45,804 nt of DNA from an uncultured Flavobacteriales bacterium. Lineage in GTDB: Bacteria; Bacteroidota; Bacteroidia; Palsa-965. Each line of letters opens with the position of its first letter. Position 1 is the stretch's first letter. The notes under the pieces are model-generated. The model did no database searches, was not told the origin of the DNA, and worked only from the letters and a program-made list of their open reading frames with translations. This document shows positions 1-8,568 of the stretch, piece by piece. Position numbers and translations under genes: made by a program. The stretch is from positions 1 through 45,804 of the forward strand of contig CAIQQJ010000094.1 in assembly GCA_903873905.1 (NCBI GenBank). Reading direction: 5' to 3'.

Positions 1-97
1 CGGAAACATTTGTGGAGGTGTTTTTTTTGCCATTTTTTGCGAAGACGTATGCTGCATGCCTTTACTGTTTTTCTTTCTAATGAATTCAAACTGTTAT

Positions 98-211
98 GGC
101 TTTCTTTTTTGTTTGAAACTGAAGTGTTCTAGAATAGCCCCGATTGCAGCGGAAATCCTCCCAAGCCCAACAGAATTGTTGGGCTTGGGAGACTTGCAGC
201 GGAAAGCGGGA
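98..211 (+). repeat. Dispersed intergenic repeat, copy A, with perfect 15-bp hairpin
   Basis: Two related boxes (AGCCCCGATTGCAGCGGAAA near 136-155 and GACTTGCAGCGGAAAGC near 191-207) flank a perfect 15-bp palindrome (158-172 with 177-191, loop GAAT). The left part, GTTTGAAACTGAAGTGTTC, recurs in copy E at 37101-37180 and more weakly in copy B at 11051-11143. It lies between the unseen upstream gene and lysS. It could be an RNA element such as the Flavo-1 motif, or a miniature mobile repeat; its identity is not established. Confidence 0.7.
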
Positions 212-332
212 GAAGTGTAGCTAGAGAACTACGATTTCCCTGCTCCGAAATAGTCTTACAAATTAAAATTTTCATTGGTAATTGGTCATTTCGTAATCGG
301 TAATTATTTTTCAATTGCTTCCGCTTGTTTTC

Positions 333-340
333 TATCTTTG
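333..340 (+). promoter_or_regulatory. -7 box (TATCTTTG) of lysS
   Basis: Exact match to the Bacteroidota -7 consensus TAnnTTTG. Only 5 nt separate it from the ATG at 346, so transcription should start at or next to the start codon. A TTG at 315-317 is a possible -33 element. Confidence 0.7.
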
Positions 341-345
341 CGCCA

Positions 346-1875
346 ATGGAATCGACACCTACTACCCAGCATCTTTCGGAACAAGAAATTGTCCGAAGAA
401 ACAAACTTGATGAAATTCGCAAACTCGGAATTGATCCGTATCCAGCAGCAGAATTTCCTGTGAATGTTACTGCAAAAGACATTCATGAAAATTACGAACG
501 CGACAAAACCAATTACAAGGACATTTCCATTGCAGGAAGAATCATGACTATTCGCGTTATGGGAAATGCATCATTTGCTTCCTTGCAAGACACAACAGGT
601 AGAATTCAATTATACATTCGCCGTGACGATGTTTGTCCTGGAGAAGACAAAACTTTATACAACACTGTTTTCAAAAAGCTAATTGATATTGGAGATATCA
701 TTGGTGTTTCCGGTTATGTTTTTACAACACAGACAGGAGAAATTTCCATCCATGTTACGTCGTTTAAAATTCTGAGCAAATCATTAAGACCACTTCCTAT
801 TGTGAAAGTGGATGAAAGTGGAACAGCCCATGATGTGGTTACTGATCCGGAATTGCGTTATCGTCAGCGTTATGTTGATTTGATCATCAATCCAACCGTG
901 AAAGAAACATTCATGAAGCGCACGAAAATGATCAATACGATTCGTGAATTTTTAAATGATTCCGGATTGTTGGAAGTGGACACACCGGTGTTGCAGGCCA
1001 TTCCTGGTGGCGCGTTGGCGCGTCCGTTCATTACACATCACAATGCACTTGATGTTCCTTTTTATTTGCGCATTGCGAATGAACTTTATTTGAAACGCTT
1101 GATTGTTGGCGGATTTGATGGCGTGTATGAATTCTCGCGAAATTTCCGCAATGAAGGAATGGATCGCACACATAATCCGGAATTCACTGTTCTTGAATAT
1201 TATGTTGCGTATAAAGATTACGAGTGGATGATGAAGAATTGTGAAACGATGATTGAAAAAATCGCAATGAATCTTCATGAAAAAACTGAATTGACTGTTG
1301 GGGAAAACGTAATTGATTTTTCCGCACCGTTCAAGCGCATCACTATTTTTGATTCGATTAAAGAACATACAGGTGATGATGTGAGTGAAATGAATGAGGA
1401 GGCTTTGCATGCGGTTTGTAAAAAACACAATGTTCCATTTGACAAGACGATGGGACGTGGAAAATTGATTGATCAAATTTTCGGAGAGAAGTGCGAAGGA
1501 AAATATATTCAACCAACTTTCATCACGGATTATCCGATTGAAATGTCACCCTTGACAAAAAAGCATCGCAGCAAAGCTGGATTGGTTGAGCGATTTGAGT
1601 TGATGGTGAATGGAAAAGAAATTGCGAATGCCTACACAGAGTTAAATGATCCTATTGATCAGCGTGAACGTTTTGAAGAGCAAGTGAAATTGATGGAGCG
1701 CGGTGATGATGAAGCGATGTTCATTGATCATGATTTCTTGCGTGCGCTCGAATACGGAATGCCACCAACAGCAGGAATTGGAATTGGAATTGATCGTCTC
1801 GCCATGTTGATGACGAATAACGTTTCCATTCAGGATGTTTTGTTTTTCCCACAAATGCGTCCAGAGAAGTTCTAA
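346..1875 (+). CDS. lysS: Lysine--tRNA ligase, class II
   Basis: This enzyme charges tRNA-Lys with lysine using ATP, in the cytoplasm. The 509-residue product has the class II LysRS layout: an N-terminal OB-fold anticodon-binding domain (about residues 55-180), then the catalytic core with motif 2 (FRNEGMDRTHNPEF, from residue 267) and motif 3 (GIGIGIDRLAML, D483). The length is usual for bacterial LysRS. An upstream in-frame start at 325 exists, but the -7 box at 333-340 lies inside that extension, so the ATG at 346 (MESTPTTQHL) is chosen. The mRNA would then be essentially leaderless. A long AT-rich inverted repeat begins at its stop codon. Identification is secure. Confidence 0.97.
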   Translation: MESTPTTQHLSEQEIVRRNKLDEIRKLGIDPYPAAEFPVNVTAKDIHENYERDKTNYKDISIAGRIMTIRVMGNASFASLQDTTGRIQLYIRRDDVCPGEDKTLYNTVFKKLIDIGDIIGVSGYVFTTQTGEISIHVTSFKILSKSLRPLPIVKVDESGTAHDVVTDPELRYRQRYVDLIINPTVKETFMKRTKMINTIREFLNDSGLLEVDTPVLQAIPGGALARPFITHHNALDVPFYLRIANELYLKRLIVGGFDGVYEFSRNFRNEGMDRTHNPEFTVLEYYVAYKDYEWMMKNCETMIEKIAMNLHEKTELTVGENVIDFSAPFKRITIFDSIKEHTGDDVSEMNEEALHAVCKKHNVPFDKTMGRGKLIDQIFGEKCEGKYIQPTFITDYPIEMSPLTKKHRSKAGLVERFELMVNGKEIANAYTELNDPIDQRERFEEQVKLMERGDDEAMFIDHDFLRALEYGMPPTAGIGIGIDRLAMLMTNNVSIQDVLFFPQMRPEKF

Positions 1876-1932
1876 TTTTTGAGTTCTGAATTTTGAAATC
1901 AAATTATTCTGATTTGAAAAACTCAAAAATTA
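1873..1932 (+). terminator. AT-rich inverted repeat after lysS, possible terminator
   Basis: TAATTTTTGAGTT (1873-1885, including the stop codon) is the exact reverse complement of 1920-1932. A smaller AAATCA/TGATTT pair is nested inside. The stem has few GC pairs, so termination strength is uncertain. Confidence 0.45.
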
Positions 1933-1983
1933 AAATTCAAAATCACTGTGCGTGCTTTCCATGAAAAATAAAAATTGGCTTAA

Positions 1984-4071
1984 ATGAAAAAATCAAGTTT
2001 CGTCTGGTTGCTCATTGTTCCGGCAATTGTAATGACGTTCAATTTTTTCTTTGTCAAGAACCAGGAAAAGTTTTTCATGAACTGGACAGATCCCAGTTAT
2101 GCCTATTTGTTTAATGGAATGAATCTTGCAAATGGCACGATGGAAGTTGGTCACGTTGACCATCCTGGTACAACAATCCAAATGGCCGCTGCGGTTTTCA
2201 TCAAGGCGATTCATGTTGTTTCGGGAAAAAACCCTGATTTGGTTACGGATGTTTTGAGTGACCCAGAAAAGTATTTACATGCGCTCTCTTTTATTTTTGT
2301 GTTGGCTTGTAGCATTGTGTTATTCTATTTGGGATCTGTGATTAAGCGGGTCAGCAACAACCTTGCGCTTGCCGTTTTTATGCAGTCGGGAATTCTTGTT
2401 TCATTTATTTCACTCACTTGCATGGCTGACATTCGAACAGAGCCATTTTTGATTTTGGGTGGTTTTATTCTTGTTGCGCTCCTCTTTTCTTTCATTCATG
2501 AAAAGGAAATTTCAACAAGACGCATGTATGGCTACAGCATTAAATTCGCGGCCATCTGTGGGTTTCTGATTGTTTCAAAAATGACGGCCATTCCACTGAT
2601 CATTCTTCCAATATTCCTATTGAGAAAATGGAGAAGTTGGATACTCTATTCGTCGGGGCTTGTTGCATTCGCCGCTTTATTCATGATTCCTGCATTATCG
2701 AAAATGAATTTTCTGATCAGTTGGATTGTGCGACTCTTTACACATACGGGAATGTATGGTTCGGGTGAAGCAAAAATTGTTGACGTAAATGCTTTCAAAT
2801 GGGATTTGTGGTACATGTTCAGAGATGATCTTCCATTTACAATTTCTTGCCTGCTGATGTTGTCAACTATTTTATTTTTGACTTTCGCCGGAAAATTTAA
2901 ATTTCGATTTTGGAAAGAAAATGCAAGTCTTCGATTATTGATGGGAATTTTTCTTGTTACAGTTGTTTGTATTCTTATTGTCGCCAAACATTTTAAATAT
3001 CACTACCTCATTCCTGCCGACAGCTTGATGATGTTGGGGGCCTATCTGTCGCTTCGGTTAACCTTTCCTTCCACAAGCAAGGGTTTTCATTTACTGAGAA
3101 ACAAAACAATTCAGATTGTTGGTGTTGTTCTGATTATTGGCTTGTGTTCGTTTATCGATATCGACAGGTATGATTTTTATGAAAATTTTAAAAATCCAAA
3201 ATCGGAAACGGCAAGTGTTATGGCAAAATACAAGAATGTGCCACGCCTCTATATGACCTATGAATATTATTTCGCTGAAGTTCCTCCTGCCCTTTATTTT
3301 GGAACATGTTATGCCGGCACCACTCGATTTGAATATTATGCAAAACTCAAAAAACTTTATCCAAAGAGCTATTTCTATTCGATTGTCGACAATGAGTTTC
3401 ACCAATGGGGTTCAACTTTTGAGTTGGGTGATCTGGTCAATAAAAACAAACAAACACTAGTTAGTTTTTATGTTAATGACACTACAATTGTAGAGCAGTC
3501 ACTTGCTGTTTTACGGCAATTGAATCGTGGCAATAAAGTCATAGACTTAAAAAGAGTTTATGTCAACACTACCACTGGAGAGCGCTTGTATGAAATGAAT
3601 CGAATCGGCGAAATGAAAACCATTCCTGATTCCGCTCTTGTAACCATCTGCGACGTTGAAAAAATTCTTGATGGTTCATTGATTTCAAACGATGAGAGTT
3701 TGCATTTTCAGGGAATCGAAGCAAAAACAAATAAGGAAAAACATTCAGGTAGTGCCTCGTTGGAATTGACAAACACAATTCAATTTGGTATGGGGTTTGA
3801 AATAAAAGTAAATGTGGGAGACCATTTTGAAATTTCAGCATGGAGAAAAAGCGCAGAAGGAAGAGGTGTTTTGGTGGTAACTGGAATGAATGGAAAGTTT
3901 TACAAATCCAGTTCATCAGTTGTGGAGCAAGGTGAAAACGGTTGGGAAAAAATCAGAATGAGTGTTGATATCCCTTCAGATTATATCGGCGGTTCGCTGA
4001 AAGGTTATGCGTGGAATGAAGGTGAAAAGTCTTCAATCTATTTCGATGACCTTACCATTGTTCAATATTGA
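1984..4071 (+). CDS. GT-C type membrane glycosyltransferase with C-terminal jelly-roll-like domain
   Basis: The 695-residue protein is predicted to transfer sugars from a polyprenyl-phosphate donor on the outer face of the inner membrane. About ten hydrophobic segments fill residues 5-400. An acidic residue in the first external loop (NWTDPSYAY, D36) followed by HVDHPGT (57-63) is typical of the GT-C/PMT (family 39-like) fold. The last 130 residues or so are soluble, beta-rich and end in YFDDLTIVQY, resembling a carbohydrate-binding jelly roll. Its 3' end faces the convergent gene at 4084 across 12 bp. An 8-codon ORF at 1961-1987 overlaps its ATG. The substrate cannot be read from sequence. 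Confidence 0.8.
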   Translation: MKKSSFVWLLIVPAIVMTFNFFFVKNQEKFFMNWTDPSYAYLFNGMNLANGTMEVGHVDHPGTTIQMAAAVFIKAIHVVSGKNPDLVTDVLSDPEKYLHALSFIFVLACSIVLFYLGSVIKRVSNNLALAVFMQSGILVSFISLTCMADIRTEPFLILGGFILVALLFSFIHEKEISTRRMYGYSIKFAAICGFLIVSKMTAIPLIILPIFLLRKWRSWILYSSGLVAFAALFMIPALSKMNFLISWIVRLFTHTGMYGSGEAKIVDVNAFKWDLWYMFRDDLPFTISCLLMLSTILFLTFAGKFKFRFWKENASLRLLMGIFLVTVVCILIVAKHFKYHYLIPADSLMMLGAYLSLRLTFPSTSKGFHLLRNKTIQIVGVVLIIGLCSFIDIDRYDFYENFKNPKSETASVMAKYKNVPRLYMTYEYYFAEVPPALYFGTCYAGTTRFEYYAKLKKLYPKSYFYSIVDNEFHQWGSTFELGDLVNKNKQTLVSFYVNDTTIVEQSLAVLRQLNRGNKVIDLKRVYVNTTTGERLYEMNRIGEMKTIPDSALVTICDVEKILDGSLISNDESLHFQGIEAKTNKEKHSGSASLELTNTIQFGMGFEIKVNVGDHFEISAWRKSAEGRGVLVVTGMNGKFYKSSSSVVEQGENGWEKIRMSVDIPSDYIGGSLKGYAWNEGEKSSIYFDDLTIVQY

Positions 4072-4083
4072 ACAAGTGAAAAA

Positions 4084-5496
4084 TCAAATGAATTTTATTT
4101 TTCTCAAGGCAAAGAAACTCATTCCAAGAAGTATGAGTCCGTGTCTGAAACGCGAAATGTTTGTTTCCCCATAAGTGCGGTCACGGTATCGAATCGGAAC
4201 TTCAACAATTCTCAGATTGAGTTTGTGCGCTCCAAACAATAAATCGAAATCTCCGAAAGGATCAAAGTCGCCGAAGTATTCCCTGTTCACGACTAATTTA
4301 TCATAGTCCTTCTTGAACAAAACTTTTGTTCCGCAAAGTGTGTCTTTTATTCTTTGTTCCAAGAGCCAGGAAAATACCATACTGAAAAAATGATTTCCCA
4401 AAAGATTTAAAAAACGCATAGCTTCCTTTTCCATTGGATAAACCAAGCGCGTGCCATTGATAAAATCTCCTTTGCCAGAAGCTATTGCATTATAAAATTT
4501 AGGAAGATCTTCTGGCGGCATCGTCAAATCAGCATCAAGAATCATAAGTATATCTCCATCCGCAATATCATATCCCAATCGAACAGCATCTGCTTTTCCT
4601 TTGCCGGGTTGTTTTGCAATTTTTATGTCGTGCGTTGTCGAATATTTTTTCTGGATCTCCTGAATTTTTTCCCAAGTATCATCCGTTGAGTTGCCTTCAA
4701 CGAAAATGAATTGTGTGTGTTTGCCCATTATTGGCGTGCGAAGAATTGCAGCTTCAATATTTCCACTTTCATTTCTTGCAGGAACAATTACGCTCACAGA
4801 AAAATTATTTTCTTCCTGAAAAACCTTGCTTTCTGAAGCAAATTTTGCAAATGTGAATATGTTGATTGACATCCAACGGAAGAGAAAGAAATTGCCAAGA
4901 TATCTATTGACGAGAAAAGACAAGAGTGGAATGTAAACAGGAAAAATCATACGCTTGCTATTCCTGTATACCTCAAGGCCGGCGAGATATAAAAGATTAT
5001 TGATGTCTTTAAGCGTAAGCCAGTTTTGCGTAGGGGTTTTTGTTTTGAGTCCAAAAATCTCAGAAAGCTTCAGAAGCGGCTCCCAAACATAATTGTAATA
5101 GGTAATGATGACTTTGGAATTTCTATGCATCACTTTGGGAAGTTGCTCGAATAACTTCTGAACATCTTCAACATGACCAATGAGATTTGAAATTAGAATT
5201 AAGTCAAATTTTTCATTGAGAGAAATGTCTAAAGCGTCCATCAATTGAAATTCCGTTTCCGGATATTTCTTCTTGGCCACCTCAATCATTGCCGGACTAA
5301 AATCAATTCCAACTTTTCGTTTGCCCTTTATCCTCCCAATGAGATCTCCACCACCAGAACCAATTTCAAGAACACTGATATCCTTATGGGAAAAATAATT
5401 ACAATACTTTTCAATGTCCTTCCAGTAGTAGGCATTAAATCCTCTTTTCGTTTGCTTTGATGCAATGCGATCGAAGTAGCTTACTTTGTTTTCCAT
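4084..5496 (-). CDS. Bifunctional protein: SAM methyltransferase fused to family 2 glycosyltransferase
   Basis: Two enzymes sit in one 470-residue chain. Residues 1-200 form a class I SAM-dependent methyltransferase with the motif I glycine loop VLEIGSGGGD (42-51). From about residue 230 there is a GT-A glycosyltransferase of family 2, resembling dolichyl- or polyprenyl-phosphate mannose synthases: VSVIVPARNESGN start, ILDADLTMP metal-binding DAD motif, and a RDRTYGETNISRFRHG C-terminal signature. The start ATG at 5496 follows the TGA of the upstream methyltransferase gene with no spacer (TGAATG), so the two are probably translationally coupled. A role in making or modifying a lipid-linked sugar used by the GT-C enzymes on either side is inferred from context. 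Confidence 0.88.
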   Translation of the reverse strand: MENKVSYFDRIASKQTKRGFNAYYWKDIEKYCNYFSHKDISVLEIGSGGGDLIGRIKGKRKVGIDFSPAMIEVAKKKYPETEFQLMDALDISLNEKFDLILISNLIGHVEDVQKLFEQLPKVMHRNSKVIITYYNYVWEPLLKLSEIFGLKTKTPTQNWLTLKDINNLLYLAGLEVYRNSKRMIFPVYIPLLSFLVNRYLGNFFLFRWMSINIFTFAKFASESKVFQEENNFSVSVIVPARNESGNIEAAILRTPIMGKHTQFIFVEGNSTDDTWEKIQEIQKKYSTTHDIKIAKQPGKGKADAVRLGYDIADGDILMILDADLTMPPEDLPKFYNAIASGKGDFINGTRLVYPMEKEAMRFLNLLGNHFFSMVFSWLLEQRIKDTLCGTKVLFKKDYDKLVVNREYFGDFDPFGDFDLLFGAHKLNLRIVEVPIRYRDRTYGETNISRFRHGLILLGMSFFALRKIKFI

Positions 5497-6252
5497 TCAG
5501 ATTTTTTCTATTTCTATTGTGACAAACATACCTAATTGAGTTGAAAACGGACTCAGTATTTTTTCAAAGCCGCGGAAAAATGAAAAAGACCAGGTAGGCA
5601 CCAATTGTTTCATTGACAAACCGCCACTGATCAAATAACGAAGTGGCGAGTGATAACGGAACGTTTTCAATTTCAGCGATGGAAATTCCTTCTCGAATTT
5701 TTCTTTGTCTCGTTTAAAAAATATCCAAGGCAAGGCACCATTCGCTCCGGAAAGCGGCCCCGTCGATTCAATTTCCCATCCCCCTTTTGGATTAAAAGGT
5801 TCATGATGAAAATTCTTATAAACGATTCTCGACCAAAATGAATTGGCCGGTTCAATCAGAATAATTTTTCCGCCTTTTTTTAAAGTGCGTTGTGCCTCAT
5901 TGAGAAATGCTGCGGGTTTTGGAATGTGATGAAAAACATTCAGCATGACTATCGCGGAAAGTTCTCCTTCTTTGAACGGAATTTTTTCGGCGGAAAAAAC
6001 CATTTCTACACCTTCCAATTCCAAAATATCGGAGGTGATGACCTTTGGAATTACCTGTTTCAAAAAACCGCCACCGGAACCGATCTCAAGAATTTTTCCT
6101 TCTTTGAATTCATGCGTGTTGTTTTGAAAAACAGAATACCATTCAGAATAAAGTTTTTTTAGAAATGGTTTTGAAAGTATCAGGTCGCGATGGTATAAGG
6201 TCGTACGCGGATCGTCGAGTGAATAAGGAGATTTTGGCAAGTACAAACCCAT
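5497..6252 (-). CDS. Class I SAM-dependent methyltransferase
   Basis: The 251-residue protein has motif I KILEIGSGGGFLKQ (about 53-66) and a helix-loop MLNVFHHIPKPAAF typical of Methyltransf_11-like enzymes, followed by KKGGKIILIEPAN. The C-terminal third is hydrophobic and aromatic, suggesting a bulky or lipid-linked acceptor, but the substrate is unknown. It is the first gene of a two-gene minus-strand operon with the methyltransferase-GT2 fusion, and it diverges from the GT-C gene at 6382. A degenerate -7 box (TAATTTCG, complement of 6305-6312) is present upstream. Confidence 0.85.
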   Translation of the reverse strand: MGLYLPKSPYSLDDPRTTLYHRDLILSKPFLKKLYSEWYSVFQNNTHEFKEGKILEIGSGGGFLKQVIPKVITSDILELEGVEMVFSAEKIPFKEGELSAIVMLNVFHHIPKPAAFLNEAQRTLKKGGKIILIEPANSFWSRIVYKNFHHEPFNPKGGWEIESTGPLSGANGALPWIFFKRDKEKFEKEFPSLKLKTFRYHSPLRYLISGGLSMKQLVPTWSFSFFRGFEKILSPFSTQLGMFVTIEIEKI

Positions 6253-6368
6253 TTCTGAAAGCTATTTCTCCTGTGAAAAATGAAATTCTAATTCTAAAGT
6301 GCTGCGAAATTAAGACTTTTTGAGGGATAGTTATTGCATTTCGGACTTTCAATTACTTCATATGGTTT

Positions 6369-6376
6369 ACCTTTGA
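6369..6376 (+). promoter_or_regulatory. -7 box (TACCTTTG) of the GT-C gene
   Basis: Exact TAnnTTTG match ending 5 nt before the ATG at 6382. It argues that 6382, not the in-frame start at 6334, is the true start. Confidence 0.65.
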
Positions 6377-6381
6377 TAGGC

Positions 6382-8454
6382 ATGCTCAAGCCACACCAAA
6401 ATTCCGACAAAATATTTCTCACTCTTCTCGGAGTTATTACGATTCTTGGATTTGCTCTTCGTCTTCACGGATTGAGTTCAGAATCCATTACCGCTGATGA
6501 AGCAAGTGCACTTTTCCGTTTGAAATTTCCATCCTTTCCGGCAATGATAGAAGGAGGAGTGCGACCGGATGGTCATCCTGCTTTTACACAAGTCTTCCTA
6601 TGGTTCTGGACCAAATGTTTTGGATGGAGCGAGTTTTCAATTCGAATTCCATTCGCCCTCTTCGGAACAGCTAGTATTTGGTTGTCGGGAATTATCGGGA
6701 GAAAATGGTTTTCAAATTCCACAGGACTGGCAACTGCAATTGGAATTGCGTTTTTACAATTTCCATTAATGTATTCGCAGTTGGCTCGCCCCTATGCGCC
6801 GGGATTATTCTTTACATTATTGGCGGTTTATTTTTTGTCGCGGTTTATCAATGAAAACTCAACACACAAAAGAGACATTATTGGATTTGCATTTGCTGCT
6901 GCGTTGGCTGCTTATTCACATTATTTCAGTTTGCTGACTACAACATTAATCGCATTTGTGGGATTGTTTTTTGTCGCGAAAAAAATGCGTCTAAAATATT
7001 TACTGGCCTGCACTCTTGCTGTTTTATTATTCCTTCCACACCTTTCCATTACATTAAGTCAAATTGAAATCGGTGGAATCGGCGGACCGAATGGTTGGCT
7101 GGGAAAACCAACGCCTGCATTTCTTCTTGATCATTTGAGATTTGCATTCGACGGATCTCGAGGCTTGATGTTCATTTCGTTTATCGTTTGTTGTTTGTCG
7201 TTTGTCGTTTTCTATAAACGACCTGATAAATTCCAATTGTTGGTCCTTTTGATTTGGATTTTACCAATGGTAATCGGTTATGTGTATTCCATTGAGAAAA
7301 ACCCTGTTTTACAAAATTCCGTTTTGTTATTCGGATTTCCATTTCTGTTGATGTTTTTGTTTTCAAGATTGCCGGATTTCAATTCAAAAAAGATTGCAAT
7401 CATTTTTCCTGCTGGATTTGCAATTGTGTTTTTCTCCTATGTAACATTTTATAAACCATATCATCTCTCTGATCATTTCGGAAGATTGAAAGAGCTGGTT
7501 TCAATAGCTCTCGATTGGCAAGAAAAAGCTGCTATGGACGGAAAAAATGCAGATGTGTTTTACAATGTGGATGGTCCCTTCATGCTGGAATATAATTGCG
7601 ATCGAATTGGAAAATGTCCGGAAAACATTCTGGGAACAATCAATAATGGGCAAAATGAATTAGTGGGATTCAGAAATATTGTTGAAAATTCAAACACCGA
7701 TTATTTCATTTATGGTTGGAGTACAAAATATTCGCCCTTGGAAATTCTTCCAATTATTCAAGAGAAATTTCCATTCTTGATTAAAAAAAACGAATGGTTT
7801 AATTCCGCTATATATATTTTTTCAACCCATTCTCCAGCTGATAAACTCATTGAGAAGAATAGAATTTTCGAATCAGATAAAATTTTTGAAGATTCTCCTT
7901 TGTCAGAGCTTGAGTTTGATTCAACAAACAAACAGCGCGAAACTTCCAATTGGAGCAAGCCTTGTAAAGTTGAAATGATTGATACTTCACAACAGAATTT
8001 TCCAAGTGATATTGTAAATGGTCATTACACTCCACACATAGATCTTTCCCCTAATTATCAAATTCGCCTCGACAGCACCTGCATTTATTCTCCCTCATTA
8101 AAAAAGAAAGTGGGAGACATTTTAATAAATCCTGATAATGAGATTTTTTTTACTGCCCATGTAAAGTTGTTGGATAGTTTATCGAACATTATTCTTGTTA
8201 TCGAATTTCAGCGCGATGGGAAACAATTGTATTGGAACGGAATGGAATCAACAACACAGATCAATCCAATGAATTGGAATCAACGGCAGCATGTTTATTT
8301 CGGTTTGCGTTTACCTTCAGATCTTCTATTAACAGACACCGTTAATTTTTATTGCTATTCAAAAAATGGCCTTCCCATTTTGATTGATTATTTACAAGTT
8401 AAAACCTTAAAAGGACATCCAAATATTTACGGCCCAAGACCCGGGTTCAAATAA
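6382..8454 (+). CDS. GT-C type membrane glycosyltransferase (PMT/ArnT-like)
   Basis: The 690-residue protein starts at MLKPHQNSDK, chosen because a -7 box sits 5 nt upstream. The N-terminal half has about ten membrane segments and the family 39/PMT_2 signatures: SITADEASALFRL in the first external loop (Asp-Glu pair) and RPDGHPAFTQ shortly after. These fit a polyprenyl-phosphate-sugar-dependent transferase acting on the periplasmic side. From about residue 440 the chain is soluble, ending in a beta-rich domain with the signature ILIDYLQVKTL. The same layout appears in the proteins at 1984 and 34134. Acceptor and donor are unknown. Confidence 0.83.
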   Translation: MLKPHQNSDKIFLTLLGVITILGFALRLHGLSSESITADEASALFRLKFPSFPAMIEGGVRPDGHPAFTQVFLWFWTKCFGWSEFSIRIPFALFGTASIWLSGIIGRKWFSNSTGLATAIGIAFLQFPLMYSQLARPYAPGLFFTLLAVYFLSRFINENSTHKRDIIGFAFAAALAAYSHYFSLLTTTLIAFVGLFFVAKKMRLKYLLACTLAVLLFLPHLSITLSQIEIGGIGGPNGWLGKPTPAFLLDHLRFAFDGSRGLMFISFIVCCLSFVVFYKRPDKFQLLVLLIWILPMVIGYVYSIEKNPVLQNSVLLFGFPFLLMFLFSRLPDFNSKKIAIIFPAGFAIVFFSYVTFYKPYHLSDHFGRLKELVSIALDWQEKAAMDGKNADVFYNVDGPFMLEYNCDRIGKCPENILGTINNGQNELVGFRNIVENSNTDYFIYGWSTKYSPLEILPIIQEKFPFLIKKNEWFNSAIYIFSTHSPADKLIEKNRIFESDKIFEDSPLSELEFDSTNKQRETSNWSKPCKVEMIDTSQQNFPSDIVNGHYTPHIDLSPNYQIRLDSTCIYSPSLKKKVGDILINPDNEIFFTAHVKLLDSLSNIILVIEFQRDGKQLYWNGMESTTQINPMNWNQRQHVYFGLRLPSDLLLTDTVNFYCYSKNGLPILIDYLQVKTLKGHPNIYGPRPGFK

Positions 8455-8518
8455 AAAAATGTTTAACCAAAATCCCCAATAACATTCGGTGACGAAAGAA
8501 AGATTTAAATAATTTCCC

Positions 8519-8546
8519 AAGTCCCGAGTCCCAAGTCCTTAGTCCC
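8519..8546. repeat. Short degenerate tandem AGTCCC repeat
   Basis: Four copies of (A/G)AGTCCC-like units with a roughly 7-9 bp period stand just upstream of the gpsA promoter. No function is evident. Confidence 0.5.
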
Positions 8547-8554
8547 TTTTTTCG

Positions 8555-8562
8555 TAAATTCG
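8555..8562 (+). promoter_or_regulatory. -7 box (TAAATTCG) of gpsA
   Basis: One mismatch to TAnnTTTG, ending 6 nt before the ATG at 8569; same geometry as the lysS promoter. Confidence 0.5.
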
Positions 8563-8568
8563 CCAACC

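Noticed and set aside
952-1512. 186-codon ORF on the minus strand inside lysS
   Set aside because: Fully antisense to a secure gene, no motif, and composition expected of a shadow frame.
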